64,000 bases of DNA from Magnaporthiopsis rhizophila (taxonomy: Eukaryota; Ascomycota; Sordariomycetes; Magnaporthales; Magnaporthaceae): the NCBI GenBank assembly GCA_003049465.1, contig PYSS01000020.1:186001-250000 (forward strand), written 5' to 3'. This document shows positions 1 to 10,701 of this stretch, in pieces (position 1 is the first letter of the stretch; each line of letters begins with the position of its first letter). The notes beneath the pieces are model-generated. The model was given only the letters and a program-made list of their open reading frames with translations. It was not told the origin of the DNA and did not search any database. The position numbers were made by a program, and so were the translations under genes.

Positions 1-428
1 TTCTTCCAGTCCCATATCTCGACTTCAAAGTTGTGTGGTGGCTTGCCGGTCGCGCCTTTGCCGCACAGAGCTTCTCGGATGGCCGCGTCGGTGTGCGGTT
101 CCGGTCTGTCGTCGTCGACCTTCACCTCGAAGATCTTGTTCACGCGGCGCTCCGACGGCTACGAGAAGAGCGCCGGGTATGGGTCTGGCTCGGGTTGGGA
201 ATGCGCGGCTTGCGTGATTCCGGCGTCGGCGCTAAAACCCTGAGACGGCTGCTGACCTGGTTGCGGATACGGCTCGTTCTGTTGGAGAGATTTTGGTTTC
301 CAATATGACAGCTCGACAAATTCCATCCCCGATTGCGCCTCCAAAGTCTCAATGTACTTTTTGTCCAGCGCGACTGACTCGCCCATCAGGCTCAGCAAGA
401 AATGGCGCTTTAATTTTCTCACCGTCAC
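1..428 (-). CDS. Partial gene, possible subtilisin-like (S8) domain protein, runs off left edge
   Basis: On the minus strand, bases 158 to 1 are fully open and look coding: the reading includes VNKIFEVKV, then DAAIREAL, then FEVEIWDW at the window edge. A pyrimidine-rich stretch ending in TAG (159-161) sits directly upstream and looks like a splice acceptor. Before it the same frame is open to about 428 (ETLEAQSGMEF, VELSYWKP). The donor is unclear; GTATCC or GTCAGC inside that part are candidates. From memory, the acidic 'KVDD...H.D.AI..AL...E.WDW' pattern resembles the region preceding the S8 peptidase domain in many Pezizomycotina subtilase-like and NLR-associated proteins. That identity is an inference, and the catalytic domain would lie outside the window. 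The 5' part (428-680) is ambiguous and may be frameshifted. Confidence 0.4.
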
Positions 429-850
429 GATAGACGATCAGGGGTGAGGCTGAAAGGCATCTGATAGGTGTTGATAACTTGCGCGATTTGGCATCCGCGT
501 AGAGACACTCCTTCTTCTCGCTCACCATATGGTCGACCACGTCCTTCCTTTCCTTCTTGTCGTATTATCCCTAGAAGAGCTGAGATGCGGTGCCACGTCG
601 CAGCCATGGTTGCTATCCCCTCGTTCTCCCGACGCCCGGCCGGGCTGCCGCATGCGCAAGTGGAAATGATCAACAATTCAGGTACTCGCGAGTACGTACG
701 GGTATGGTACCCTAACCACGTCGGAACGGGAACCAGCAGGCCTAGGTAATTTGCCTGTCAATGTTCGCTGTGTAATACTTGATGTTGTTAAGGTAATCTT
801 CGAGCTAAACGGAACGAGCTGCATGTGTGCCACCTCCTTTGCCTCATGCC

Positions 851-1402
851 TCACCATGTCCTGGGCGAGTTAATTATCATTCGTCGGTCCGACATCATAA
901 GGGCGGTGCTACCCAGAACGCCAGAAAATCCGTCGGGTTCCTTTGCATTGAGATTGTCCTCGTCAATTTCTGCCCGTAGCTTCTCCTCGAGAAGACCCCC
1001 TAGCGAGGAGGGCCGCAAGTATTGCACGCCTGGCTTGAAGATGACCGGATCATTCTTGATACTGGCGCCAAGGCCGGTCAAGACAAGAGGCCGCGACGAG
1101 AAGGACACGCCCTTCTCGACAAGGGATTGGTTGCGCCCAGGCCGAGGTTCACCCACTCCGGGCCGCTGAGGGAGATTTCGAAGACTGATCCAGGAGGACA
1201 AGAAGACAACACGTCCCTTTTCAGCAGGACAGCGTTCCGGTTCGCCATACAGGGAGCAATCCACCTGTCATGGCCGTCGTCGCGACCGCGGCGGCTGAGA
1301 GTGGCGCCGTTGCCGGCCAGAGCGTAGAGCCGCCAGCAGCGGCTCCGCTAGAGCAGAAGCGGCCAGAAGAGGGGCAGCGATGAGGAGATTCTTGGGTAAC
1401 AT
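851..1402 (-). pseudogene. Signal-peptide ORF interrupted by in-frame TGA, unknown function
   Basis: An ATG at 1402 begins a classic secretory signal peptide: MLPK, a hydrophobic core, then an ALA|EP cleavage site after residue 19. The frame runs on to a TGA at 1268-1270. It then continues without further stops from 1267 to 851, about 138 more codons. That downstream part has ordinary protein composition (QVDCSLYGEPERC, LTGLGASIKNDPVIF, LLEEKLRAEIDEDN), so it was probably once one polypeptide of about 183 residues. The TGA may be a nonsense mutation, or it may lie within a small intron I could not place. I do not recognise the family. Its decayed neighbours favour a pseudogene. Confidence 0.35.
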
Positions 1403-2432
1403 GTTTGCAAGTGTGCCTAGGCGAAAAGGGGCGAATTGGTCGTGTGGAGGGGGTGAGGACTTCGCAACAGACGAGAACTTCAAACCGGCTAGCCTTGTTG
1501 ACTTCGGAGCTACATGTGCAAAGCCTGAAACCGCGGGAGATTACGATTGGCACTAGAGTACCTACTTGCCAGCACCATACTCTTACCTCGGGGGCGGCCC
1601 GCCGGGCGAACAGCGCGCCGCGGGCATCTCGGATACTCTGCCCCCTCACGGAGATGCCCAACGTCAGGCCGGCGGCCAATAATCTAGTGCCGCGTTCTGC
1701 ATAGCTCGGTTGTAGCGACTACGCTCGGGGCTAGGCCTCAAGGCATTAGCGTAATCCTTTCGTCGACCCATTACCGGCGCCTTGTCGGTGGTGATTCGGT
1801 CGACCCGCGTTTTAGCGACCACGACGCCCGAGGCGATTGACGTGGATATACCACCATTGCGTATGGACAGCAGGCAGGTGTGCGCCACATGCAATGTCCG
1901 CATTTGAGTGGCGTTAGCATACGACCCATAGGAAAGGAAACCGGTTAAGCTGTCAGGGGTTTTCGTGCGGCTGGACAGTTGGACAGCCCCGACAGCAAAT
2001 ATATCAGCGGTATCATCACCGCTTCCGCCTCAAAACCGCCATTGGATCAGCAGACGCCATGACATGCAACGCGCTCATTTCGGGTGGTTATCACGGTCTT
2101 TATGCTAGAGCCTGACCACAAACCACCGCACAAACCTGCAGCCTTCCTGGCCGTCCTTCCCGATCAGGAGGTTGGGATGGGGCATGTACGTGTGCGAATT
2201 CTGCCCAGTCAAATCGGCGTCCGTATTCAGAATGCCGAGATAAAGGCATGCGTGTGCCCATACCCGCCTGGTCTGCTCCTCTCCCATGTTCCCATGTGCT
2301 CGAGACTGAGGCTCCGAGAAATCAGTGCACTCATCACATTAGAGCCGCCCGAGTCCGATACAAGCCGGGACCGCGCGAGCTCATATTGTTGGGCTTGAAG
2401 AGAGAGGTGTGCATGTGAGAGAGCCACGGGGG
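1403..2432. other. Intergenic, no gene seen
   Basis: Only short overlapping ORFs without recognisable motifs or consistent splice signals. No tRNA-like fold and no repeat was noticed. Confidence 0.5.
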
Positions 2433-2494
2433 TCCTTCTCCTCCCTTTCCCCCTCCTTTTCTCCGTCCCCTTCTCCTCTTCCTTTTCCACCCCG
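2433..2494 (+). promoter_or_regulatory. CT-rich tract upstream of a start codon
   Basis: About 60 bases composed almost entirely of C and T, ending roughly 70 bp before the ATG at 2567. Pyrimidine tracts of this kind are common in highly expressed fungal promoters near the transcription start. The role here is inferred from position only, and the downstream gene is broken. Confidence 0.4.
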
Positions 2495-2566
2495 AGAACC
2501 TTTCTCTGTCAGATTTGTATTGATGATATCCAACCCTATCCAACAGCAGTCGAATCTGGACCCGAG

Positions 2567-4680
2567 ATGTCATCCAATGATTACACGCTATTAGGTGGCA
2601 ACCGCCATCTCCTCCTCACGCCGTTCTACATGCCGAGTGACCGGGGAGAAATATGGGCGGTGGCATTCTCTTCTGATAGCATCCTGTTCGTGTCGGCGGG
2701 CATCACCGTCGCCTTCACCGCGGCTTTCGTGTATCTTTGGAATATTGTCCGCACCATGGTCCTAATTAGCTCCAAGGGGAAAGGGCGGCGCAGGTATGTC
2801 GCGCTGGTAACCCTTTGGAACTCCAGCGAGCCCGGTTTTGCCTTTCAGCAAATGATCGCTTACAGCTTGCGTTGCTGTTTCGCAAAAATCTCGGAAACTC
2901 CGGGAACCTCGAAAACCCAGGTAGACCGGGCAACTGAGAAAAAAAAATTAAATCGCGACCGCTGGTACGGTATCATCGCCACCGCCTTCGCCTTTGCTGT
3001 CTACGGAGCAGGCCTTACGCTCGGTATTATCGGCCCGTGGCTGCTGGAGATAGGCAGCGTCGCCCCGCCACAGCCGAGTATCCTTTTCTATCCGGCCGAA
3101 GCGACCGACTACACAGAGTCTTTCCGGTGACAAGGACTCCAGGCTTCCGGAGCCTTACGTGCTCTCGGGAGCGTGGAGGCCGCCGAGGCTACGGTAGCCG
3201 AAAGGATCGTTCTCATTACCAGAATGGATCCGGCCATCATGAACCAGGGCAAGCAGATGCTTTGGATGAGCTACGGTTACTTACTTACCGGCGTCGACTT
3301 CGGCCTCCAGCGCGCACCCCATCTCGAGTTAGCAGTTCGGGGTAGTTGCGTTACCGAATACGGATGGCTCGCGACACCGGCCGGGAACAACTCGCAAGCG
3401 GAGACGTATTCTCTATGGAGGGGTGAGGTGAACTTCACCATCCCCCTCGGCGACGCCGACATCAGATATGCTCCGAGAGCCTCTTTCATAACCCGCTCCG
3501 CAGTCCCCCCGACAACGGCAACGTTTCGTTTGCCATTGTCGTCACCTCGGCGCACCGAACGAGCATCAGCCCGGGGTACGACCCATGGTACGAGACGGAG
3601 CTCCGTCCGGTAAGAGCGCCGCCCACAAGCATGAATGCCAGTTTCTGGATGAAGCGTGGAAGACCGGTCCTGTCGTGCTGGCAACAAGATAGCTGGACCC
3701 ATCGGGGGCAGACTGTCCACAGCCCCGGCGAACTCTACAAGCTCCCCGGCCTGAACGTGCCGAATTCACTGCTTTCGGTGTTTAAAAGCGCCTTCAACGT
3801 CCCGATGCTCGTTGCGCTCGGTACCGCCGGCGAGGATTCGGCGCTCGAGTCCCGGATTATGAGCCGTAACGGCGTTATCGACGCTAAAGCATCCAGCATA
3901 ATCAGCGACATGCGGCGCTTGATCGTCGGGAGCTTCGTGGCATCGCGGAGCGTCTTGGCAGACACCACCATGTACGGCAGCCGCGGCCTCTATGATTACG
4001 CCAACATCCTCTTGGGCCCGAACGGGCAGCCGCTCGACGGCGCCGCCGATTTCGTCATCTCGGACCCTACCATCAAGACGTTCTCTCTGAGTGGCATCGT
4101 TGCCGTCTTGGTGGTCTCGGGGTTTCTGCTGCTTGTATCGTTAGCCACGGCCGTAGCCCGCCAATTCCCCGGCCCACAACACGACACCAAGAAACCGGCG
4201 CCTTTGCAGGAATCCCCGAACGTCTGGGCTCGACTTAGGGTCTTGTCGGCTGACCAGCTGTTCCGTTGCGTCTACGAGCCCGGCAACAATCCTCTGAGCG
4301 GCTGGCGGTGCACCGGGCTGCCGGGGTCTGAAGAGGTTTCCCTGGCCGCGTGCGACAAGGGTAAGTACTGCAAAGGCCATATCACGAACCGGGAGGCTGG
4401 CAGTGGCACGAACTCGGAGGTTGGTAATGGCACGAACCCGGAGGCTGGCAATGGCACGAATCCGGAGGCTGGCAGTAGTACGAACCCGGAGGCTGGCAGT
4501 GGCACGAACTCGGAGGCTGGTAATGGCACGAACCCGGAGGCTGGCAGTAGTACGAACCCGGAGGCTGGCAGTGGCGGACCGGAGGGGGGCCGTGGAGGAC
4601 AAGCTATTGAAGAGGGGGGAGCGGTGAGACTAGCTGATCTCGGAACTCAGTCCCGAGGAAGAGAGAGGGTCTTGTCCTGA
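2567..4680 (+). pseudogene. Three-TM fungal membrane protein with one stop and one frameshift
   Basis: The reading starts MSSNDYTLL at 2567. It has TM segments near residues 45-75 and 145-170, a large middle domain, and a third TM encoded about 4080-4165 (SLSGIVAVLVV). It ends in a soluble tail (VLSADQLFRCVYEP) followed by an 8-residue repeat array. The layout matches a large, functionally uncharacterised family of Pezizomycotina membrane proteins. Two lesions are visible. An in-frame TGA at 3128-3130 is followed by more of the same reading (GALRALGSVEAAE). Near 3500-3510, at a C run, the reading must change frame: it passes from APRASFITRS to SPPDNGNVSFAIVV, and then to MNASFWMKRGRP at 3631. 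The 3' reading from 3631 is otherwise intact to the TGA at 4678-4680. The 5' CT-rich tract suggests it was once expressed. Confidence 0.6.
4383..4574 (+). repeat. 24-nt minisatellite, 8 copies, coding
   Basis: Eight contiguous 24-nt units, with core cacgaacccggaggctgg plus a variable last six bases, lie in frame at the 3' end of the membrane protein gene. They encode repeats of the type EAGNGTNP / EAGSSTNP / EAGSGTNS. The variants recur in order, so a multi-unit block seems to have duplicated. No unit is broken. The arrays add NGT sequons, although topology predicts the tail is cytosolic. Confidence 0.9.
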
Positions 4681-5199
4681 AGCAAGGCACATGGTTTGAA
4701 GGTTGAGGTTGCCTGGAAGAGGGAAGACAGATCTACGGAATAGTCGCTTGTTGCGAAGGGCAGGGAAGGCCGTCGTTAAAAACCACGGGCCCTTTGTTAT
4801 TTTTTTTCTTTCCCGTTCATAACATCGCAGCTTAATAACTTGTATTGATGGATGAAGCAATCAGGTAGTACTTAGCGTGCAATTTATCCTCACCAGCCCC
4901 AGGCATCAAGTAATAGAAAGGAGGAGTTCATCACCCTTTTGTGCAGTTTAAACCAGACAGGCCGTCGAGTTTCGTTCGCAGCGTAGGTGCCTCACGTGAT
5001 TCCTGCCATTTGGTAGCAGTAGCGTGCGTGATGGGCCATAATATGCCAGAATGAGGCGGCTGGATGGCCAAGCGGTGGGCAATGGTGGGCGCGAGCGCGA
5101 GCAGGAACTTGTCAGGGGCCGGGGCATCGGCTGAGGAGTGACGGTGGCCAGAATTTTATCTGGCAGGGAGTTTTTTTTTTCTTTTTTTTCTTCAAAACG
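4681..5199. other. Intergenic, no gene seen
   Basis: AT-richer spacer with a T-rich stretch at 4799-4815 that could serve 3' processing of the upstream gene. Nothing else supported. Confidence 0.5.
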
Positions 5200-6207
5200 A
5201 TCCATCTGGGCGGCGCACGAGCCAGCCTCACACGAACTTGTCTACGGGCCACTCCATCTAGCGGCCCAAAATGGACAGATTAAAGCAATGGCCCTCCCGA
5301 TAGACCGCGAAGCCGACATCAGGCCGGCTCACGGCAGAGGCAGGACCCTCTGCACCTGGCCGTCGAGCATGTGCAGGCAGTTCCTCTGCTGTTGGAGAAA
5401 GGGGCGGCATGAACAACTAGGACGTTATAGACCAAACACCCCTGCATCTGGCAGTGCACAGGAAGCATACCGAATCGGCCAGGACACTCATCAGCCGAGC
5501 GGCTGACCTGGACGCCCAAGACGTCAGGAAAATGACACCGCTGTCTTACGCCATTGGGCAGAACGGCTTCGCCATAGCTGAGGTGTTCGAAGCCGGCCCG
5601 GACACCGTCCTAAATAACAGGTGGGACCACCTGAAGCGGACAATGAAATGTTCGGCCGCCAGTGTGGCACACGTCATCCTCAAGGGGCTCCCGGACGCAA
5701 CTAGCGAGGCAAATGACTACCTGGATGGGTTGTTCTTTGCCACTGCGGAGCAGGATCTCGCGGATATCCTCCCAGCTTGGCGAAGCTGGTGGCAGACATG
5801 ATGATGTAGCGTCTGCGCAAGGTGCAGAAGGTACTTTCGTAAAACTCGAGCTAACACTTATCGCGACCGGCAACAACCAACAGGCCGGAAAGTTGTCGGT
5901 AGGATCCCCGCCGATCAGTGTCCAAGGGTACCTACATATATCTGCAATGACAGCAGAAGAGCTAACCCGGTATTCACTCGCCTCCTACCTCTCTTCCAAC
6001 ATAGCCCGGCACTCGAGCGACGTCATATACCGCAAGTTGTATCTCTGCATCGGCCATACCTTTACCGCGGCAAACGCCATAGTCAACTTTGGGACGTCCG
6101 ACTTTGTGTGGAAAGAGGACGGGCAGCTGAGAGCCAGAGAAGCGGACGAAAGCCCGTCAAAGGCAAGGGCAACGCGTGCTGCTGCAGGGCGAGAAAGGAA
6201 ACGGTGA
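5200..6207 (+). pseudogene. Broken ankyrin-repeat gene
   Basis: Ankyrin repeat signatures appear in three frames along one strand: GPLHLAAQNGQ (about 5250), DPLHLAVEHVQAVPLLLEKGA (about 5345-5410), then TPLHLAVHRKH and MTPLSYAIGQNG (about 5440-5580). Joining them needs a frameshift near 5340, another near 5405, and reading through a TAG at 5418-5420. That TAG would be CAG in an intact repeat, a C-to-T change in a CpA context as repeat-induced point mutation makes. A further shift near 5780 leads into an open reading to 6207 (VKLELTLIATGNN, YLHISAMTAEEL, VNFGTSDFVWKEDG) with no domain I recognise. Likely a decayed ankyrin-tailed protein; the partner domain is unknown. Confidence 0.6.
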
Positions 6208-6912
6208 TTGTGGAAACCCTAGGTACTCCCGAGACCAGCCCAAGGCCCGCTCGGTCAAAGGAGGCACACGACGTGTTATAGGGAATAGGCAATCACAAAA
6301 CATCCAATCCCGGACAGAGCTGCGGAGACGTGGGCTCGAGGAAATACAGGTAGGTGTCCGTGAGATATCAGGTAGTCCTTTGAATGCGATGCTTAACTAC
6401 TTGACCAGAACCACACTTGAGATTACCTACCCATCACTCCTCCCGTAACGCTGTTCCGTCCAAGGACGTTCATCGAAGAACTGACGGACTGCGCGTCCCG
6501 GCCGTCGGGCCCCCATCCAGCAGGAGCGGAAGGGCTGTCGGCCCGCGCCCGCCGCAGGAGGACACGGCCGGGCTCGTGGGCGCGGTAGAGGACGCTGCCG
6601 AGGTAGTAGAAGCATCTAGCTCTCGCAGGAAGGATTGGTGTCGAGCCAATAGCCCCTCAACTCGCCGTAGCAGCATGTAACAACTTGTTGCAAAGCCTGT
6701 AGGCTGGCACCTCGCCCAATAACTTTGAGGCTATATTTGATGCTCCATGACGCATCTTTTGTGCTTCCCCGCTTCGGCCTTTTTGGCCCGTTACCTTCAC
6801 AAGCTCATTCAAAGAAGTCACCACAAACGAATCCGCCGCTAACCACCTCGATTCCCCTGGTCTCCTGCCGTCCTCTTCGTCCCTCGTATTTACAAGCGTG
6901 CTGGCACAAAGG
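6208..6912. other. Intergenic, no gene seen
   Basis: Several short overlapping ORFs in both strands. None shows a domain or plausible splicing. Confidence 0.45.
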
Positions 6913-7714
6913 ATGCCAGGTCAAGACGAGCAGCAGGCCAGCCAGCCGGTAGGCTTCCCGGATTCTTGCTTCTTCAAGGAGCAACGAGGACCCACGCTCC
7001 CCGGCCCCTCAGAGGTTCGAGCTCTGAACCTGCGGTCTGGAAGCCGTCGCGCCAGCAACTTTTACCGCCCTCCGCCAAGTCATGGTGCCGGCGCTGGGCC
7101 TTCTGGTGAAGTATGGCGCCGACGTCACCCGAACGGAACTGGACACGCAGATTTGGGTTCGTGAGCAGCTTGACGGACGTGTTCCCATCCCCGAAGTTTT
7201 CGGGTGGGCTGAGGACGGTGAACAGGGGTTCATCTACATGGCCCTCGTCGACGGCAAACCGCTCCAGGAGCTGTGGGGCGGCATGACCGAGGGTCAGAGG
7301 CTTGCCATCTGTCAGCACCTGAGAGAAATGGCCAACGCGTGGAGAAGTTTGAAACCCCCTACAAACGGCGAGCTCTATATTGGCAAGTTTCTTCCCCGTC
7401 CACCACCACGCAAGCAAGTGCCTAACCAGTCGACGAATCACCGGGGAGTTTGGGTAACGGACGCTTGAACGAAATCTTCCTTCGGGATCGTCCGAATCTG
7501 GCCGGCCCCTTTCGCGGCCCCGATGCGGTGCGTCGGTTCCGGGACGGCTGCGATATAGAAATCCCGCCGGCCAATGTTGCCGTCGCCTTCACCCACAACG
7601 ACCTTCTCGCGCCAAACATCCTCCTGTCACCGGGCCCCCGAGCCCGTAGACCCCGTGGATGACGAAAAATACCTCTATCCCTGGAAATGGTTTGTTCTCT
7701 CTAAAGGAATATAA
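6913..7714 (+). pseudogene. Aminoglycoside phosphotransferase-like kinase, internally deleted
   Basis: Fungal APH-family (choline/aminoglycoside kinase-like) reading. It begins MPGQDEQQ at 6913 and runs through FPDSCFFKEQ and VRALNLRSGS. A one-base insertion near 7078 is needed to enter VPALGLLVKYGADVT. It then reads through FIYMALVDGKPLQELW, a probable intron at about 7385-7445 with a GCAAGT donor-like site, and FLRDRPNLAGPF to the catalytic loop FTHNDLLAPNILL. After LLSPG the reading jumps, in another frame, to PVDPVDDEKYLYPW and a TAA at 7712-7714, which is the usual C-terminus. The intervening segment, expected to contain the metal-binding IDW motif, is missing. The protein would therefore be catalytically dead even if the frames were repaired. 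The assignment rests on motif order known for the family. Confidence 0.65.
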
Positions 7715-8373
7715 AAATAACTGCCCACGCTGCCGTCTGCTCTTGATCTGCGTCCAACTTCTTGCCGCCGGCGCCAGATCCGGGCCCTAGCCTCGGTTGC
7801 TCGCGATGCCGGCGCCAACTGTCCCTAGTGGCGGGAGGAAACCGCCGTCGTGGTAAACACGTATTGGGGTGGGAGAATTATACGCCTATAAAGGACCTAT
7901 CACGGCCGGTAGGTGGGGTGGCTGCAAAGAAAGGCCAAAAGAGAGATGCGTTGACAAAGAATCGAGGCCAGAAGCCCGGGCGCGTGCGACCCTCTATCCC
8001 AGTTTTGCAAACTGCTTCGATCTCTATGATGCTGCCAGAAAATCTGCCACCAAAGGTTACTTTCTTTTTGCATGGCAATGCCTAAATTCAGTGGTATGAA
8101 ACGCTAATCTGGTGCCTGTAGATGCTGGCGGGATCTGGCACATGTCTGCCCGGCTAGGCCATGGCCCGCACCAACAACTGACCGTGACAGAACCTTATGT
8201 AGCTCCCGACGTCTTGCTCCGGACCTAGAAAGCATAGGTTTAGTCCAACAACAATCCCCTCTCGCAGTCGAGCAGCCAGACCGGGCCACATAAACCCACG
8301 GCAATGATCAAACAAGAGAGCCAAGCAGCATGCCACCCCCTGTGCACCCCTCCTCCGCCAAGCACTTCTCACA
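7715..8373. other. Intergenic, no gene seen
   Basis: No coding stretch with recognisable content between the kinase remnant and the next small gene. Confidence 0.45.
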
Positions 8374-8854
8374 ATGCCGCACCGCCCACTGTTGCACCGC
8401 AGCCACCCCGTCGTGGCCAACAGCGGGCCTCCCGGGTCCTTGCCGGTCGAGCTCCTGATCTTCAACGGCCATCCCTTCAAGGACCACTGGGCGTATTTCG
8501 TCCCGTCCAGGGGCGACGCCGACGTTGGCGTCCAGATGCACGCAGCCGGCGACGTCAGGACCGGATTCACGTTCCAGATCCACCGGTATCACGATTTCGA
8601 CCGGACGGGAGGCAGGCCGATGAAGAGGATCCCCTTGCAATGGATCGACCCCCCAGTTTCTGGACGAGGCCGCCATGTTCAACTGCGGAAGCCACAAGAT
8701 CGACAGCACCCCAGTGTGCCCGTTTGAGGCCAGCGCCGCCCAAGTCCAGGTTCCCGAGAAGTCGCTTAATTCGGCTGCTGACACTATAAATTTCCGCGTT
8801 CCGGGGTGCCTTGCCTGCTCCTATTTCCTTTCCTATTCCCTTACGGAGAAATAA
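8374..8854 (+). pseudogene. Small conserved fungal protein with a one-base frameshift at a C6 run
   Basis: Reading starts at ATG 8374 and includes LPVELLIFNGHPF, KDHWAYFVPSRGDADVG and FTFQIHRYHDFD, a pattern I know from uncharacterised Pezizomycotina proteins that begin with an 'HW...FVPS' strand. At the C6 run 8649-8654 the frame is lost. Dropping one C gives QFLDEAAMFNCGSHKID, VCPFEASAAQVQV and a TAA at 8852-8854. The whole would be about 159 residues. The single homopolymer defect could be a sequencing error, so this may be an intact gene. Confidence 0.5.
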
Positions 8855-10670
8855 AAATTGTGGCCGAGGTCACTTTTTCCTTTCGTGTATTGCTTGTTTT
8901 CTAGCGATGGGTCTTTCGAAACGTCCTCTACCGTGCGAGAGGTTGGGTGGCTGCTAACGGCCCGATTCAACTCGGGCCGCGACCGGCGGGAGGATCACCC
9001 AGAGAGACTGTCGGAGCTGGATAGTTGAGTCTGCCGACCAGCTCGTCCGAGACGGCGTCTTTGCTCCAGAGATTGTGACCTACCTAGAGATGATCGGACG
9101 GTGATACGAGGACCGGAGCTCCGTGTCGGTGTATGTTTTAATTGGCAGAGTTACGATTTTCAGGCGTCATTGCGTCGATTTCAAAGATATACAATGTACG
9201 TTAAGTAGACAACTATTTTCCCGTGGGGACTGAACATCTGGGCAGATGGCTCGCCCAGCTCATGATGGGTGCCGGCTCGCCCTTGCCCTGTCAACCTAAC
9301 GCTTCAATAAGTGGTGTTGCATACGTGAACGGTCGGGCCATATCATTCCTTGCGAGGCTCCGGTAGCGTGGCAGCGTATCTATATTTGCGCGGCGTGCGA
9401 ACCGCAGATACTGTAGAATAAAGACTGGGCCATTTTCCCGTTTTCGTAACCCTCGCTCCAGACTTTTTCTGCTGATACAAGTCGTACCGGCAGCACTTCT
9501 GTCACTTGCTGGACCATCGGACAGATGGACCTCTGTTTACTACCATGCCCGCAACAGAAGCGAAGTCAAAGGTGTCTGGTCGCCGTATCGGGGACCGCTG
9601 TTGGCGTCCAGGGGATATGGCCACGGGCATCACTCTTATTTGCCCGTAAACGACCCTTGGAACCTGCAATCAGAGCACACAATAGGCTCGCTGCCGATCC
9701 CAGGGTCCGTCGTCGTTGTGCCAGTCGTAGTGTGCCACTGGGTTGTCGGCTCGACTAACGGCAGGAGACGAAACGAAAAAGAGAAAGGCGTAGGCATACA
9801 CCAAGGTGTGTGGACCTGGCGCCGCATGTGCTGGCACGGGGATTGCTACCTGGACCGTCAGGGGAAAGGGTGTAAGGAGGGCACCTACGTGCCACCGTCC
9901 GAGCCGTTGACTTGGCCGGTTCGACTTGCCCTCGCATGAGGCCCAGGGAGGGTGTGGCACCCACACCCCTCGGGTGGCAAGAACCTGAACAACACAGAGG
10001 GTTAGGCGGAGCTACGTACGACGAATAGAACGCCAACCATGTCGAGCTGAAAAAAGAAGATAAGGTGATGACGATGTCTAAAATGGCTACCCTACCTTAT
10101 TTCAGGGGGAAATCCTTGCGTGGGCTACCCGGGTTTGACGTGTCTTGCTTCCATGGGCTTCGGCACGACTGACCGCTCCTGATCACCGTCTAAGTGATAT
10201 CAGGTTTCCGCCACAAGCGGCCCTTGGGCAGGCCAGAGGCTGTTGTTGACCGCCGTGGCTTTCACGCCAGTGAAGGGGAGAGAGCCACAGAGAGCCAATG
10301 GATGCATTCATACATGTCACGGATGGGCACGCACCCAGGCGGCTGAGGGTCTAGAACCGGGGATCGACATCGATGGATTGGAATGAACGCGCAACGCATT
10401 CGCCACAACACCTAATGTCAGCACAGCCACGTACCCATGTATACATACTTGACTTTGCGCGAGGGGGGGTTCCCGGGGCGTGTGGTTGGCAGGGTGTCTG
10501 TCCATAAAGATCAGGAACGGTTTGCGACCTACTCTCTCTCTCTCTCCCGCAATCGTTTCAAGGTCCGCCTGCCGCGTGTTGTCGTCCGACGGTAGACTCG
10601 GTCGGCTTCGGACGTGGAGATTTTCCGCTCATGTTTGTTTCCGTTTCTTTTCTTTGCAGCTCACGCGTCC

Positions 10671-10701
<31 letters not shown>

